NCBI RefSeq assembly: GCF_004364175.1
Contig: NZ_SNZW01000013.1
Location: 1 to 64,000, forward strand
Reading direction: 5' to 3'
Source of the DNA: Maribacter caenipelagi
Lineage (GTDB): Bacteria > Bacteroidota > Bacteroidia > Flavobacteriales > Flavobacteriaceae
DNA: 64,000 nt
Both the position numbers and the translations under genes were made by a program. The notes beneath the pieces are model-generated. The model searched no databases, was not told where the DNA came from, and saw nothing but the letters and a program-made list of their open reading frames with translations. This document shows positions 46,132-56,502 of the stretch, in pieces. Each line of letters starts with the position of its first letter. Position 1 is the stretch's first letter.

Positions 46132-46401
46132 ATGGCTAAGGAATCAATGAAAGCCCGTGAGAGAAAAAGGGAAAGAACTGTAGCAGTTTATGCTGAAAAA
46201 CGTAAAGCTTTGAAAGAAGCTGGCGATTATGAAGCGTTACAGAGGCTACCTAAAAATGCCTCTCCGGTACGTTTACATAACAGATGTAAATTAACTGGAA
46301 GACCTAAAGGTTACATGAGAACTTTTGGTATTTCAAGGGTTAAATTCAGAGAGATGGCTAATGCCGGTTTAATACCAGGTGTTAAGAAAGCTAGCTGGTA
46401 A
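46132..46401 (+). CDS. rpsN: 30S ribosomal protein S14 (zinc-free type)
   Basis: 89 residues, the longer form lacking the CxxC...CxxC zinc site: the C-terminal region reads [19 protein letters not shown] with a single cysteine. Such forms do not need zinc. A 66-bp gap without visible features follows before rpsH. Confidence 0.95.
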   Translation: MAKESMKARERKRERTVAVYAEKRKALKEAGDYEALQRLPKNASPVRLHNRCKLTGRPKGYMRTFGISRVKFREMANAGLIPGVKKASW

Positions 46402-46467
46402 GATTAGAATTATTAATGGATCCAGGTTTGGCTTAAGTGCTGAAAACCGTTTCCGAATTATATACAT

Positions 46468-46866
46468 ATGGTAACAGATACTATTGCAGATTACCTAACG
46501 AGAGTTAGAAACGCAAGTAGAGCGGGACATAGGGTTGTTGAAATACCTGCGTCGAATCTAAAAAAAGAAATTACTAAAATATTATTCGATCAAGGATATA
46601 TTTTAAGTTACAAGTTCGAAGAGAGCAAAGTTCAAGGAACTATTAAAATAGCCTTGAAATATGATAAGCTTACAAAAGAACCTGTTATCAAGAAAATACA
46701 GCGTATAAGTAAGCCTGGTCTTAGAAAATATGCAGGTAGCGAAGATTTACCTCGTGTATTGAATGGTTTAGGTGTTGCTATCGTTTCTACATCTCATGGT
46801 GTAATGACAAGCAAGCAAGCAAAGGCAGAAAAAGTTGGTGGTGAAGTTTTGTGCTACGTTTATTAA
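46468..46866 (+). CDS. rpsH: 30S ribosomal protein S8
   Basis: 132 residues, with N-terminal DTIADYLTRVRNAS and C-terminal STSHGVMTSKQAKAEKVGGEVLCYVY. In E. coli S8 also represses the spc operon at the rplE region; no obvious matching hairpin was verified here. Confidence 0.97.
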   Translation: MVTDTIADYLTRVRNASRAGHRVVEIPASNLKKEITKILFDQGYILSYKFEESKVQGTIKIALKYDKLTKEPVIKKIQRISKPGLRKYAGSEDLPRVLNGLGVAIVSTSHGVMTSKQAKAEKVGGEVLCYVY

Positions 46867-46885
46867 TTGATTAAAGATTTAGAAA

Positions 46886-47428
46886 ATGTCTAGAATAGGT
46901 AATAATCCAGTCGCAATTCCTGAAGGAGTTACAGTTGAAGTCAACGACAATATCATTTCTGTTAAGGGGAAGTTAGGTGAGTTGACTCAAGAGTTCTCGG
47001 GAGTATCGGTTAAAGTAGAAGACGGACAGGCTTTCGTAACGAGACCATCTGATTCTAAGGAGCATAAAGCAAAGCACGGTTTATATAGATCACTTATAAC
47101 TAATATGGTTGAAGGTGTGTCAAAAGGATGGACCAAAGAGTTAGAATTAGTAGGTGTAGGGTATAGAGCTAGTAATCAAGGTCAAAAACTTGATTTAGCC
47201 TTAGGTTTTTCTCACAATATTGTTTTTAATCTTGCCTCTGAGGTAAAGGTTGAAACAATTTCTGAAAAAGGTAAGAACCCTATCGTAAAGCTTACTTCTC
47301 ATGACAAACAATTAGTTGGTCATATTGCAGCAAAGATTAGATCTTTCCGTAGTCCGGAGCCGTACAAAGGGAAAGGAATTAAGTTTGTAGGTGAAATATT
47401 AAGAAGAAAAGCTGGTAAATCAGCTTAA
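46886..47428 (+). CDS. rplF: 50S ribosomal protein L6
   Basis: 180 residues, two repeated alpha/beta domains, with conserved [14 protein letters not shown] and the C-terminal [13 protein letters not shown]. It lies near the factor-binding site at the base of the L7/L12 stalk. Confidence 0.97.
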   Translation: MSRIGNNPVAIPEGVTVEVNDNIISVKGKLGELTQEFSGVSVKVEDGQAFVTRPSDSKEHKAKHGLYRSLITNMVEGVSKGWTKELELVGVGYRASNQGQKLDLALGFSHNIVFNLASEVKVETISEKGKNPIVKLTSHDKQLVGHIAAKIRSFRSPEPYKGKGIKFVGEILRRKAGKSA

Positions 47429-47439
47429 TAAAGGATATT

Positions 47440-47796
47440 ATGGGATTATCAAAAACACAAAGAAAATTAAGAATCCGACGTAGAATACGTAAGGTTTCTT
47501 CTGGAACTGCAGTTAAACCAAGGTTATCTGTATTTAGAAGTAACAGCGAAATTTACGCTCAAGTTATAGACGACGTTAAAGGAGTCACTTTAGTATCCGC
47601 TTCTTCAAGAGATAAGGATATCGCAAAAGCAAAAGGAAATAAAACTGAGATTGCTGCTTTGGTTGGTAAAACAATCGCTGAGAAATCTTTAAAAGCTGGC
47701 TTAGATAAAGTTGCTTTTGATAGAGGAGGTAATTTGTATCATGGAAGAGTAAAATCTTTAGCAGATGGTGCAAGAGAAGCAGGACTAAAATTCTAA
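47440..47796 (+). CDS. rplR: 50S ribosomal protein L18
   Basis: 118 residues, with a basic N-terminus ([27 protein letters not shown], contacting 5S rRNA) and the conserved end [24 protein letters not shown]. It is 11 bp after rplF. Confidence 0.97.
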   Translation: MGLSKTQRKLRIRRRIRKVSSGTAVKPRLSVFRSNSEIYAQVIDDVKGVTLVSASSRDKDIAKAKGNKTEIAALVGKTIAEKSLKAGLDKVAFDRGGNLYHGRVKSLADGAREAGLKF

Positions 47797-47805
47797 TATA
47801 CTAGT

Positions 47806-48330
47806 ATGTTCCAAAAATATAAAAACGTAGAAACTGTTAAGCCAGGTGGTTTAGATTTAAAAGATAAATTAGTTGGTATTCAACGTGTAACCAAGGTAAC
47901 AAAAGGTGGTAGAGCATTCGGTTTTTCTGCAATTGTTGTTGTAGGTGATGAGAATGGTGTTGTAGGTCACGGTTTAGGTAAATCAAAAGAAGTTGCTACT
48001 GCTATCGCAAAAGCAATCGAAGATGGTAAAAAGAACTTAGTTCGTATTCCTTTAAACAAAGGAACTTTACCTCACGAGCAAAAAGGTAAATTTGGTGGTG
48101 CAAGGGTATATATACAACCTGCATCTCATGGTACCGGTGTAATTGCTGGTGGTGCTGTAAGATCAGTATTAGAATCTGTTGGTGTGCATGATGTATTATC
48201 AAAATCTCAAGGATCTTCAAATCCACATAATGTTGTAAAAGCTACATTTGATGCTTTATTACAACTTAGAGATGCAAAAACTATTGCTACACAAAGAGGT
48301 GTTTCTTTAGAAAAAGTATTTAAAGGTTAA
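47806..48330 (+). CDS. rpsE: 30S ribosomal protein S5
   Basis: 174 residues, with the dsRBD-like N-domain ([19 protein letters not shown]) and the C-domain [25 protein letters not shown]. It takes part in translational accuracy and the mRNA entry helicase site. Confidence 0.97.
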   Translation: MFQKYKNVETVKPGGLDLKDKLVGIQRVTKVTKGGRAFGFSAIVVVGDENGVVGHGLGKSKEVATAIAKAIEDGKKNLVRIPLNKGTLPHEQKGKFGGARVYIQPASHGTGVIAGGAVRSVLESVGVHDVLSKSQGSSNPHNVVKATFDALLQLRDAKTIATQRGVSLEKVFKG

Positions 48331-48340
48331 GAGGAAAGTT

Positions 48341-48520
48341 ATGGCAAAGATTAAAGTTACACAGGTAAAAAGTGGAATTAAGAAACCTCAAAATCAAAAA
48401 AGAACTTTAGAGGCTCTTGGTTTAAAAAGAATTGGTCAGGTTGTAGAGCATAATGATACACCTAACATTCTTGGAATGATAAATAAAGTTAAACATTTAG
48501 TTTCCACTGAGGAGGCTTAA
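48341..48520 (+). CDS. rpmD: 50S ribosomal protein L30
   Basis: This short gene of 59 codons encodes a protein starting MAKIKVTQVKSGIKKPQNQK and containing LEALGLKRIGQVVEHNDTP, the L30 signature, ending in STEEA. It fits exactly between rpsE (10 bp) and rplO (12 bp), its expected place in the spc operon. Confidence 0.95.
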   Translation: MAKIKVTQVKSGIKKPQNQKRTLEALGLKRIGQVVEHNDTPNILGMINKVKHLVSTEEA

Positions 48521-48532
48521 ATTTAGAATAAA

Positions 48533-48985
48533 ATGGGTTTAAATAATCTACAGCCTGCAGAAGGTTCAGTTAATAGAGACGGAAAACGCCTTGGAAGAGG
48601 TCAAGGTTCTGGAAAAGGCGGAACAGCTGCAAGAGGTCATAAAGGAGCAAAATCAAGATCTGGTTATTCTAAGAAAATAGGTTTCGAAGGTGGTCAAATG
48701 CCTTTGCAACGTCGTGTACCTAAGTTTGGTTTTACGAATATTAATCGTAAAGAATACCAAGGTATCAATTTAGAGAAATTGCAAGAGCTTGTTGATAATA
48801 AGGTTTTAACCAATGAGGTTACTTTAGATCTTTTGATCGAGAATGGATTAGTTGGTAAAAATGATTTGGTGAAAATTTTAGGAAATGGAGAGTTAAAAGC
48901 TCCTCTTAAAATTTCAGTACATAAATTTACAGCATCTGCCAAAGCAGCGATTGAGGCAGCAGGTGGTGAAGCAATAAGTTTGTAA
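48533..48985 (+). CDS. rplO: 50S ribosomal protein L15
   Basis: 150 residues; the glycine- and arginine-rich N-terminus (KRLGRGQGSGKGGTAARGHKG) and central FEGGQMPLQRRVPKFGF are typical of L15. It is followed by secY after 14 bp. Confidence 0.97.
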   Translation: MGLNNLQPAEGSVNRDGKRLGRGQGSGKGGTAARGHKGAKSRSGYSKKIGFEGGQMPLQRRVPKFGFTNINRKEYQGINLEKLQELVDNKVLTNEVTLDLLIENGLVGKNDLVKILGNGELKAPLKISVHKFTASAKAAIEAAGGEAISL

Positions 48986-48999
48986 GCATAAACGAGAGC

Positions 49000-50343
49000 A
49001 TGAAGAATTTTATTGATACAATATCCAATATTTGGAAGATAGAAGAACTAAGAAATAGAATTCTTATTACATTAGGTCTTTTGTTAGTTTATCGTTTCGG
49101 TTGTCAAATCGTACTTCCAGGTATAGATTCAACACAATTAGGTGGTTTAACGGATAGTACTGATCAAGGTATTTTTGGTCTTTTAAATGCATTTACAGGA
49201 GGGGCGTTCGCTAATGCTTCTGTTTTTGCATTAGGTATCATGCCTTATATCTCTGCATCTATTGTGGTTCAGTTAATGGGTATTGCAATTCCTTATCTTC
49301 AAAAGTTACAGAAAGAAGGCGAAAGCGGTCGTAAAACTATAAATCAAATAACCAGATGGTTGACCATCGGAATTTGTATAGTACAAGCCCCTGCATACCT
49401 ATATGGTTTAGAAGCTTTTGGTGTTAGAGATAGTGCTTTTTTATTAGGTAAAGGATTAGATTTTATGGTGCCAGCAGTTATCATATTGGTAACAGGTACC
49501 GTATTTGCAATGTGGTTAGGTGAGAAAATTACTGATAAAGGTATCGGTAATGGCATATCACTTTTGATTATGATTGGTATAATCGCTACAATGCCCCAAT
49601 CTTTTGTTCAAGAATTTATTTCTAGAACTACGGATAACAACGGTGGACTAATGTTCATTCTAATTGAAGTGATTGTTTGGTTCTTGGTTATTTTGGCTTG
49701 TATCCTTTTAGTAATGGCTACAAGACAGATACCTGTTCAATACGCAAGAAGGACTGCTTCTGGTGGGTATGAAAAGAATATCATGGGATCAAGACAGTAT
49801 ATTCCTTTAAAATTGAATGCATCGGGAGTAATGCCAATAATCTTTGCACAAGCAATTATGTTTGTACCGGGTATGATAGGTGGTGCTTTTGATGACACTT
49901 CATTTGGACAATGGATGCAAGTACAGTTCAGTGATATTTTTGGTTGGGCATATAATTTACTATTCGCAATATTGATTATAATCTTTACATATTTCTATAC
50001 CGCAATAACGGTTCCTACCAATAAGATGGCTGATGACCTTAAAAGAAGTGGTGGTTTTATCCCTGGAATTCGTCCAGGAAAAGAAACTGGAGATTATTTA
50101 GATAAGATTATGTCTTTAATAACGTTACCTGGATCTATTTTCTTAGCTTTGCTGGCTATTTTACCGGCAATAGTGGTAAAGTTGATGGATGTTCAAGCTG
50201 GATGGGCTTTGTTTTATGGAGGTACCTCCCTTTTAATTATGGTTGGTGTAGCAATAGATACTGTACAACAGGTTAATTCGTATTTGTTGAATAGACATTA
50301 TGATGGCTTAATGAAAACGGGTAAAAATAGAAAAGTAGCATAA
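49000..50343 (+). CDS. secY: Preprotein translocase subunit SecY
   Basis: This 447-residue integral membrane protein has about ten hydrophobic segments, the channel of the Sec system. The conserved cytoplasmic regions VQLMGIAIPYLQKLQKEGESGR and GGFIPGIRPGKETGDYL are present. Standard spc-operon position; adk and map, found after secY in some phyla, are absent here. Confidence 0.97.
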   Translation: MKNFIDTISNIWKIEELRNRILITLGLLLVYRFGCQIVLPGIDSTQLGGLTDSTDQGIFGLLNAFTGGAFANASVFALGIMPYISASIVVQLMGIAIPYLQKLQKEGESGRKTINQITRWLTIGICIVQAPAYLYGLEAFGVRDSAFLLGKGLDFMVPAVIILVTGTVFAMWLGEKITDKGIGNGISLLIMIGIIATMPQSFVQEFISRTTDNNGGLMFILIEVIVWFLVILACILLVMATRQIPVQYARRTASGGYEKNIMGSRQYIPLKLNASGVMPIIFAQAIMFVPGMIGGAFDDTSFGQWMQVQFSDIFGWAYNLLFAILIIIFTYFYTAITVPTNKMADDLKRSGGFIPGIRPGKETGDYLDKIMSLITLPGSIFLALLAILPAIVVKLMDVQAGWALFYGGTSLLIMVGVAIDTVQQVNSYLLNRHYDGLMKTGKNRKVA

Positions 50344-50346
50344 TTT

Positions 50347-50562
50347 ATGGCTAAGCAGGCAGCAATAGAACAAGATGGATCTATTATCGAAGCATTATCA
50401 AATGCAATGTTTCGTGTAGAGTTGGAGAATGGACATGTGGTAACAGCGCATATATCAGGTAAGATGCGTATGCACTATATTAAACTATTACCTGGAGATA
50501 AGGTTAAATTAGAGATGAGTCCCTATGACCTTACTAAAGCAAGAATTACATATAGATACTAA
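50347..50562 (+). CDS. infA: Translation initiation factor IF-1
   Basis: 71 residues forming an OB fold ([28 protein letters not shown]), binding the A site during initiation. It lies 3 bp after secY and 8 bp before rpmJ. Confidence 0.97.
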   Translation: MAKQAAIEQDGSIIEALSNAMFRVELENGHVVTAHISGKMRMHYIKLLPGDKVKLEMSPYDLTKARITYRY

Positions 50563-50570
50563 GATACAAG

Positions 50571-50687
50571 ATGAAAGTAAGAGCATCAGTTAAGAAGAGA
50601 AGTGCCGACTGCAAGATTGTTCGCAGAAAAGGCAGGTTGTACGTAATCAACAAAAAGAATCCTAGATTTAAACAAAGACAAGGGTAG
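50571..50687 (+). CDS. rpmJ: 50S ribosomal protein L36 (zinc-ligand-poor form)
   Basis: 38 codons, starting [20 protein letters not shown] and ending FKQRQG. Of the usual CxxC...C...H zinc ligands only Cys14 remains; the others are Ser11, Asn27 and Phe in place of His. This is the zinc-independent type. It lies 2 bp before rpsM. Confidence 0.95.
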   Translation: MKVRASVKKRSADCKIVRRKGRLYVINKKNPRFKQRQG

Positions 50688-50689
50688 TT

Positions 50690-51064
50690 ATGGCAAGAAT
50701 CGCAGGTATAGATATACCAAAACAAAAGAGAGGCGTAATCGCCTTAACCTATATTTTCGGAATCGGAAGAAGTAGGTCACAAGAAATATTGAGTAAAGCC
50801 CAAGTTAGCGAAGATACTAAGGTTTCTGATTGGAATGATGATGAAATAGGTCGTATCAGGGAAGCTGTCTCTGAATTTGTAATCGAAGGTGAATTACGTT
50901 CAGAGACTCAGTTGAACATTAAGCGTTTAATGGATATTGGCTGTTATAGAGGTATTCGTCATAGATCAGGTTTACCTTTAAGAGGTCAGCGTACTAAGAA
51001 TAACTCTAGAACTAGAAAAGGAAAGCGTAAAACAGTTGCTAACAAGAAGAAAGCAACTAAATAA
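50690..51064 (+). CDS. rpsM: 30S ribosomal protein S13
   Basis: 124 residues with the helix-two-turn-helix region ([21 protein letters not shown]) and the basic tail that reaches the P-site tRNA ([19 protein letters not shown]). First gene of the alpha part of the block. Confidence 0.97.
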   Translation: MARIAGIDIPKQKRGVIALTYIFGIGRSRSQEILSKAQVSEDTKVSDWNDDEIGRIREAVSEFVIEGELRSETQLNIKRLMDIGCYRGIRHRSGLPLRGQRTKNNSRTRKGKRKTVANKKKATK

Positions 51065-51073
51065 TAATTAGGT

Positions 51074-51466
51074 ATGGCAAAGGCAAGTACTAAAGTTACC
51101 AAGAAACGTAAAGTTATAGTTGATTCTGTAGGTGAGGCGCACATCAGTGCATCTTTCAACAACATCATTATCTCTTTGACAAATAAAAAGGGAGATGTTA
51201 TTTCTTGGTCATCTGCCGGTAAATTAGGTTTTAGAGGGTCTAAGAAGAATACACCTTATGCTGCACAAGTTGCTGCAGAAGATTGTTCTAAAGTTGCTCA
51301 TGAAGCAGGCTTAAGAAAAGTTAAGGTTTATGTAAAAGGTCCGGGTAATGGAAGGGAATCTGCAATCAGATCTTTACATAATGCTGGTATCGAAGTAACA
51401 GAGATTATCGATGTTACTCCAATGCCTCATAACGGATGTAGACCTCCTAAAAGAAGAAGAGTTTAA
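51074..51466 (+). CDS. rpsK: 30S ribosomal protein S11
   Basis: 130 residues with the conserved ATP-free fold and C-terminus [25 protein letters not shown]. It contacts the Shine-Dalgarno helix region of the platform. An 89-bp structured gap follows before rpsD. Confidence 0.97.
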   Translation: MAKASTKVTKKRKVIVDSVGEAHISASFNNIIISLTNKKGDVISWSSAGKLGFRGSKKNTPYAAQVAAEDCSKVAHEAGLRKVKVYVKGPGNGRESAIRSLHNAGIEVTEIIDVTPMPHNGCRPPKRRRV

Positions 51467-51555
51467 TTAATTACAATTATATTTCACCGAAAGTGTAGTT
51501 ACGATTATCGAAGGATAAGCCTTAATTCATAATCTCACTTTCAAATTAAAAGAAA
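51467..51555 (+). promoter_or_regulatory. Structured leader RNA before rpsD
   Basis: Three nested stems can form: GAAAGTG (51489-51495) with CACTTTC (51536-51542), GATTAT (51503-51508) with ATAATC (51529-51534), and AAGG (51511-51514) with CCTT (51520-51523), separated by internal loops. The neighbours elsewhere in this block are spaced by a few bases only, so an 89-bp gap with such structure suggests a cis-regulatory element. S4 regulates ribosomal operons through leader RNAs in other bacteria; a link here is inference. Confidence 0.55.
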
Positions 51556-52161
51556 ATGGCAAGATATACAGGACCAAAATCAAAAATCGCCCGTAAATTC
51601 GGCGAAGCAATTTTCGGAGATGACAAATCTTTCGAAAAAAAGAATTACCCTCCAGGACAACACGGTAATAACAGAAGAAGAGGTAAAAAATCTGAGTACT
51701 CTGTTCAATTAATGGAGAAGCAAAAAGCTAAATATACTTACGGTATTTTAGAAAAGCAATTCAGAAACTTATTCCAGACTGCGAAAAGAAAAGAAGGTGT
51801 TGCTGGTGAAATATTACTTCAATTATGTGAGTCTCGTTTAGATAACGTGGTTTATAGAATGGGTATTTCTCCAACTAGAAGCGGTGCAAGACAATTAGTA
51901 TCTCATAGACACATTACGGTAAATGGTGAGTTGGTAAACATACCTTCTTATTCATTGAAAGCAGGAGATGTTGTTGGTGTTAGAGAGAAATCTAAATCAT
52001 TACAAAGTATTCAAGATTCATTAGCTGCTAGTAGTGCGGTTTATGAGTGGATTTCTTGGAACAGTGAAAAGAAGGAAGGTACTTATGTTACTATTCCTGA
52101 AAGATTACAGATTCCAGAAAATATCAAAGAACAATTAATCGTGGAGTTATACTCTAAATAA
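51556..52161 (+). CDS. rpsD: 30S ribosomal protein S4
   Basis: 201 residues. The primary 16S-binding protein carries an S4 RNA-binding domain ([33 protein letters not shown], about 93-126). No N-terminal zinc cysteines are present: [21 protein letters not shown] is the zinc-free form. It is preceded by a structured leader. Confidence 0.97.
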   Translation: MARYTGPKSKIARKFGEAIFGDDKSFEKKNYPPGQHGNNRRRGKKSEYSVQLMEKQKAKYTYGILEKQFRNLFQTAKRKEGVAGEILLQLCESRLDNVVYRMGISPTRSGARQLVSHRHITVNGELVNIPSYSLKAGDVVGVREKSKSLQSIQDSLAASSAVYEWISWNSEKKEGTYVTIPERLQIPENIKEQLIVELYSK

Positions 52162-52178
52162 ACAATACCGATCCAATT

Positions 52179-53171
52179 ATGGCATTATTTAATTTTCAGA
52201 AACCCGATAAAGTAATAATGATCGATTCCTCTGATTTCGAAGGGAAGTTCGAATTTCGCCCTTTGGAACCTGGTTATGGATTAACTGTTGGGAATGCATT
52301 AAGACGAGTATTGCTTTCTTCTTTAGAAGGTCATGCAATTACTTCGGTTAGGATTGATAAAGTAGAACATGAATTTTCTACTATACCTGGCGTTGTTGAA
52401 GATGTAACAGAGATTATATTAAACTTGAAACAGGTTCGTTTCAAGAAGCAAATAGAAGATTCTGAAGCTGAAGTTGTTTCAATTTCTGTAAGTGGTAAGA
52501 ATCAATTAACTGCTGGTGACTTTCAAAAGTTTATTTCTGGATATCAAGTATTGAATCCTGATTTAGTTCTTTGCAATATGGATGCTAAAGTTAGCATCAA
52601 TATGGAGATAACTATTGAAAAAGGTAGAGGATATGTTCCTGCAGAGGAAAATAAGAAATCTGGTGCACCATTAGGTACAATAGCTGTTGATTCTATTTTT
52701 ACACCTATTAAGAATGTAAAATATAGTATAGAAAACTTTCGTGTAGAGCAAAAAACTGATTATGAAAAATTGGTTTTTGAAATATCTTCAGATGGATCAA
52801 TTCATCCAAAGGATGCTTTAACGGAAGCGGCAAAAGTTCTTATCCATCACTTCATGTTATTCTCTGATGAACGTATTACATTAGAAGCTGATGAAATTGC
52901 TCAAACAGAGACTTATGATGAAGAGTCTTTACACATGAGACAATTATTGAAAACTAAATTAGTTGATATGGACCTTTCTGTTCGTGCACTTAACTGTTTG
53001 AAAGCAGCTGAAGTTGATACTTTAGGTGATTTAGTTTCTTTCAATAAAAATGACTTAATGAAGTTCAGAAACTTCGGTAAAAAATCTTTGACAGAACTTG
53101 AAGAACTTGTAATTAACAAGGGATTAAGTTTTGGAATGGATTTATCAAAATACAAATTAGATAAAGATTAA
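52179..53171 (+). CDS. rpoA: RNA polymerase subunit alpha
   Basis: 330 residues: N-terminal dimerisation domain ([28 protein letters not shown]) and C-terminal DNA-binding domain with helix-hairpin-helix ([20 protein letters not shown] and [15 protein letters not shown]), joined by an acidic linker. Position between rpsD and rplQ is canonical. Confidence 0.98.
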   Translation: MALFNFQKPDKVIMIDSSDFEGKFEFRPLEPGYGLTVGNALRRVLLSSLEGHAITSVRIDKVEHEFSTIPGVVEDVTEIILNLKQVRFKKQIEDSEAEVVSISVSGKNQLTAGDFQKFISGYQVLNPDLVLCNMDAKVSINMEITIEKGRGYVPAEENKKSGAPLGTIAVDSIFTPIKNVKYSIENFRVEQKTDYEKLVFEISSDGSIHPKDALTEAAKVLIHHFMLFSDERITLEADEIAQTETYDEESLHMRQLLKTKLVDMDLSVRALNCLKAAEVDTLGDLVSFNKNDLMKFRNFGKKSLTELEELVINKGLSFGMDLSKYKLDKD

Positions 53172-53230
53172 ATAATCATATTTTGCTCCTCGTTCTGTCG
53201 AGTTTGGTAGCAAGATGATAAAATTGAAAC

Positions 53231-53764
53231 ATGAGACACGGTAAAAAAATCAATCACTTAGGTAGAAAAACTGCCCATAGAAAAGCGATGTTAGCTAACA
53301 TGGCATGTTCTTTAATCGAACACAAAAGAATCAACACTACAGTTGCTAAAGCAAAAGCTTTAAAACAATTTATTGAACCTTTGATTACTAAATCAAAAGC
53401 AGAAAATAATGTTAGTGCTGAGAAAGGTACTCATAACAGACGTATCGTTTTCAAGAATCTTCGAGATAAGTATGCAGTTACTGAATTATTCAGTGTTGTA
53501 TCTGAAAAAGTTGCAGATAGACCAGGTGGTTATACTAGAATTATCAAATTAGGTAATCGTTTAGGTGATAATGCTGACATGGCAATGATAGAATTGGTTG
53601 ATTTCAACGAATTGTATAACGCTGGCAAGCCTAAGAAGAAATCTACGAGAAGAAGTAGAAGATCCGGTGGTAGTGATGCTGAAGTTGTTTCTACAGAGAA
53701 AGATGCTAAGGTTGAAGAAGCTCAAACTGAAACAGAAGCTAAGACAGATGATTCTAAGGAATAA
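53231..53764 (+). CDS. rplQ: 50S ribosomal protein L17 with C-terminal extension
   Basis: 177 residues. The first 125 or so match L17 ([20 protein letters not shown] and [16 protein letters not shown]); a tail of about 45 residues rich in Lys/Arg, then Glu/Thr/Ala, extends beyond the E. coli length and is probably disordered. Last gene of the block, followed by a strong terminator. Confidence 0.96.
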   Translation: MRHGKKINHLGRKTAHRKAMLANMACSLIEHKRINTTVAKAKALKQFIEPLITKSKAENNVSAEKGTHNRRIVFKNLRDKYAVTELFSVVSEKVADRPGGYTRIIKLGNRLGDNADMAMIELVDFNELYNAGKPKKKSTRRSRRSGGSDAEVVSTEKDAKVEEAQTETEAKTDDSKE

Positions 53765-53790
53765 AATTGTCAATAAATATTAATAATGAA

Positions 53791-53822
53791 AAAGGATAAG
53801 CTTTCTAGCTTATCCTTTTTTT
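53791..53822 (+). terminator. Terminator of the ribosomal block
   Basis: Stem AAAGGATAAGCT / AGCTTATCCTTT with loop TTCT, then a T-run. It is 27 bp after the rplQ stop and closes the long ribosomal transcription unit. Confidence 0.9.
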
Positions 53823-53858
53823 ATGTTTTTTTGTGAACGAATAAATTATAAGACTAAA

Positions 53859-54986
53859 ATGAAATATCAGGCAAAGAGAAAAGCTATAATATTACTTGCA
53901 GATGGTACTATCTTTTTTGGAAAATCAGTTGGAGACAAAGAAGGTACTGCTTTCGGAGAGGTATGTTTCAATACTGGAATGACAGGATACCAAGAGATAT
54001 TTACAGATCCATCTTATTTTGGACAAATAATGGTAACTACCAATGCTCATATTGGTAATTATGGTGTAAATAAAGATGAAATGGAATCTGAATCAATTAA
54101 AATTTCAGGTTTGGTTTGTAGAAATTTCAGTTATGAGTATTCAAGACCTTTGGCAGACGATAGTTTACAAGGTTTTTTAGATAAGAATGAGTTATTCGCT
54201 ATTTCAGATGTAGATACCAGAGCATTGGTTAGCTATATTAGAGATAATGGAGCAATGAATGCTGTAATCTCAACTGATATTGACAATATCGAAGACTTAA
54301 AAAATAGATTGAGTGAGGTGCCTAGTATGGAGGGGTTAGAGTTGGCTTCTAAGGTTTCTACAAAGGAGCCATACTTTGTTGGTGACGAAAATGCAAACTT
54401 CAAAATTGCAGCTCTTGATATCGGTATCAAGAAGAATATTTTACGTAACCTGGTTAAAAGAGGTGCTTATGTAAAAGTATATCCTTACAATAGTAGTTTT
54501 GAAGAAATGTCTTCTTGGAACCCTGATGCTTTTTTCATTTCTAATGGACCTGGAGACCCTGAGCCTTTGGTAGATGCTATTGCTGCAGTTAAAAAAATGA
54601 TAGAAACCGATAAGCCGCTTTTTGGCATATGTTTAGGTCATCAAGTATTGGCATTGGCAAACGGAGTTTCTACATATAAGATGCACAATGGTCATAGAGG
54701 TATTAACCATCCAATATTAAACCTTATTACGGGTAAAGGTGAAATAACTTCACAAAATCACGGCTTTGCTATTAATAGAGAAGAAACCGAAGCAAATGTA
54801 AATTTAGAGATTACCCATACACATCTTAACGATAAGACGGTTGCTGGTATTCGTATGAAAGATAAAGATGTATTTTCTGTTCAATACCACCCGGAAGCAA
54901 GTCCGGGCCCACATGATGCAGATTATCTTTTCGATGATTTTTTTAAATTAATTGAGAATTGTTCAAAACATAACGAAATAGTTTAA
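53859..54986 (+). CDS. carA: Carbamoyl-phosphate synthase small (glutaminase) subunit
   Basis: About 375 residues from the ATG at 53859 (MKYQAKRKAIILLADG); an upstream ATG at 53823 overlaps the terminator T-run and is unlikely. The N-terminal CarA domain holds FNTGMTGYQEIFTDPSY; the class I amidotransferase domain has the nucleophile in FGICLGHQ and the catalytic histidine and glutamate in QYHPEASPGPHD. It supplies ammonia from glutamine for carbamoyl phosphate in pyrimidine and arginine synthesis. carB is not in the window. Confidence 0.96.
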   Translation: MKYQAKRKAIILLADGTIFFGKSVGDKEGTAFGEVCFNTGMTGYQEIFTDPSYFGQIMVTTNAHIGNYGVNKDEMESESIKISGLVCRNFSYEYSRPLADDSLQGFLDKNELFAISDVDTRALVSYIRDNGAMNAVISTDIDNIEDLKNRLSEVPSMEGLELASKVSTKEPYFVGDENANFKIAALDIGIKKNILRNLVKRGAYVKVYPYNSSFEEMSSWNPDAFFISNGPGDPEPLVDAIAAVKKMIETDKPLFGICLGHQVLALANGVSTYKMHNGHRGINHPILNLITGKGEITSQNHGFAINREETEANVNLEITHTHLNDKTVAGIRMKDKDVFSVQYHPEASPGPHDADYLFDDFFKLIENCSKHNEIV

Positions 54987-55089
54987 ATAAACATTAATTA
55001 ATTGGCAAATGTAGGGGTTGAACGGGCTAGTTAAAAGCATGCTTTTGTATCTTTACTTTTTAAACAAACAACTAATAAAAAGATTATAA

Positions 55090-56382
<1,293 letters not shown>

Positions 56383-56404
56383 TTCTAATGTGAAATATAT
56401 AATC

Positions 56405-56437
56405 AAGCCTTTCTTTCGAGAAAGGCTTTTTTTTTTT
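56405..56437 (+). terminator. Intrinsic terminator after eno
   Basis: Stem AAGCCTTTCT / AGAAAGGCTT with loop TTCG, then ten or more T. Ends 55 bp after the eno stop. Confidence 0.92.
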
Positions 56438-56502
56438 GGCGTACTTCAAAACTTTAACTACCTTTTGAGAATAAACCAATAATAACTTCTCTTTGTTAGC
56501 GT

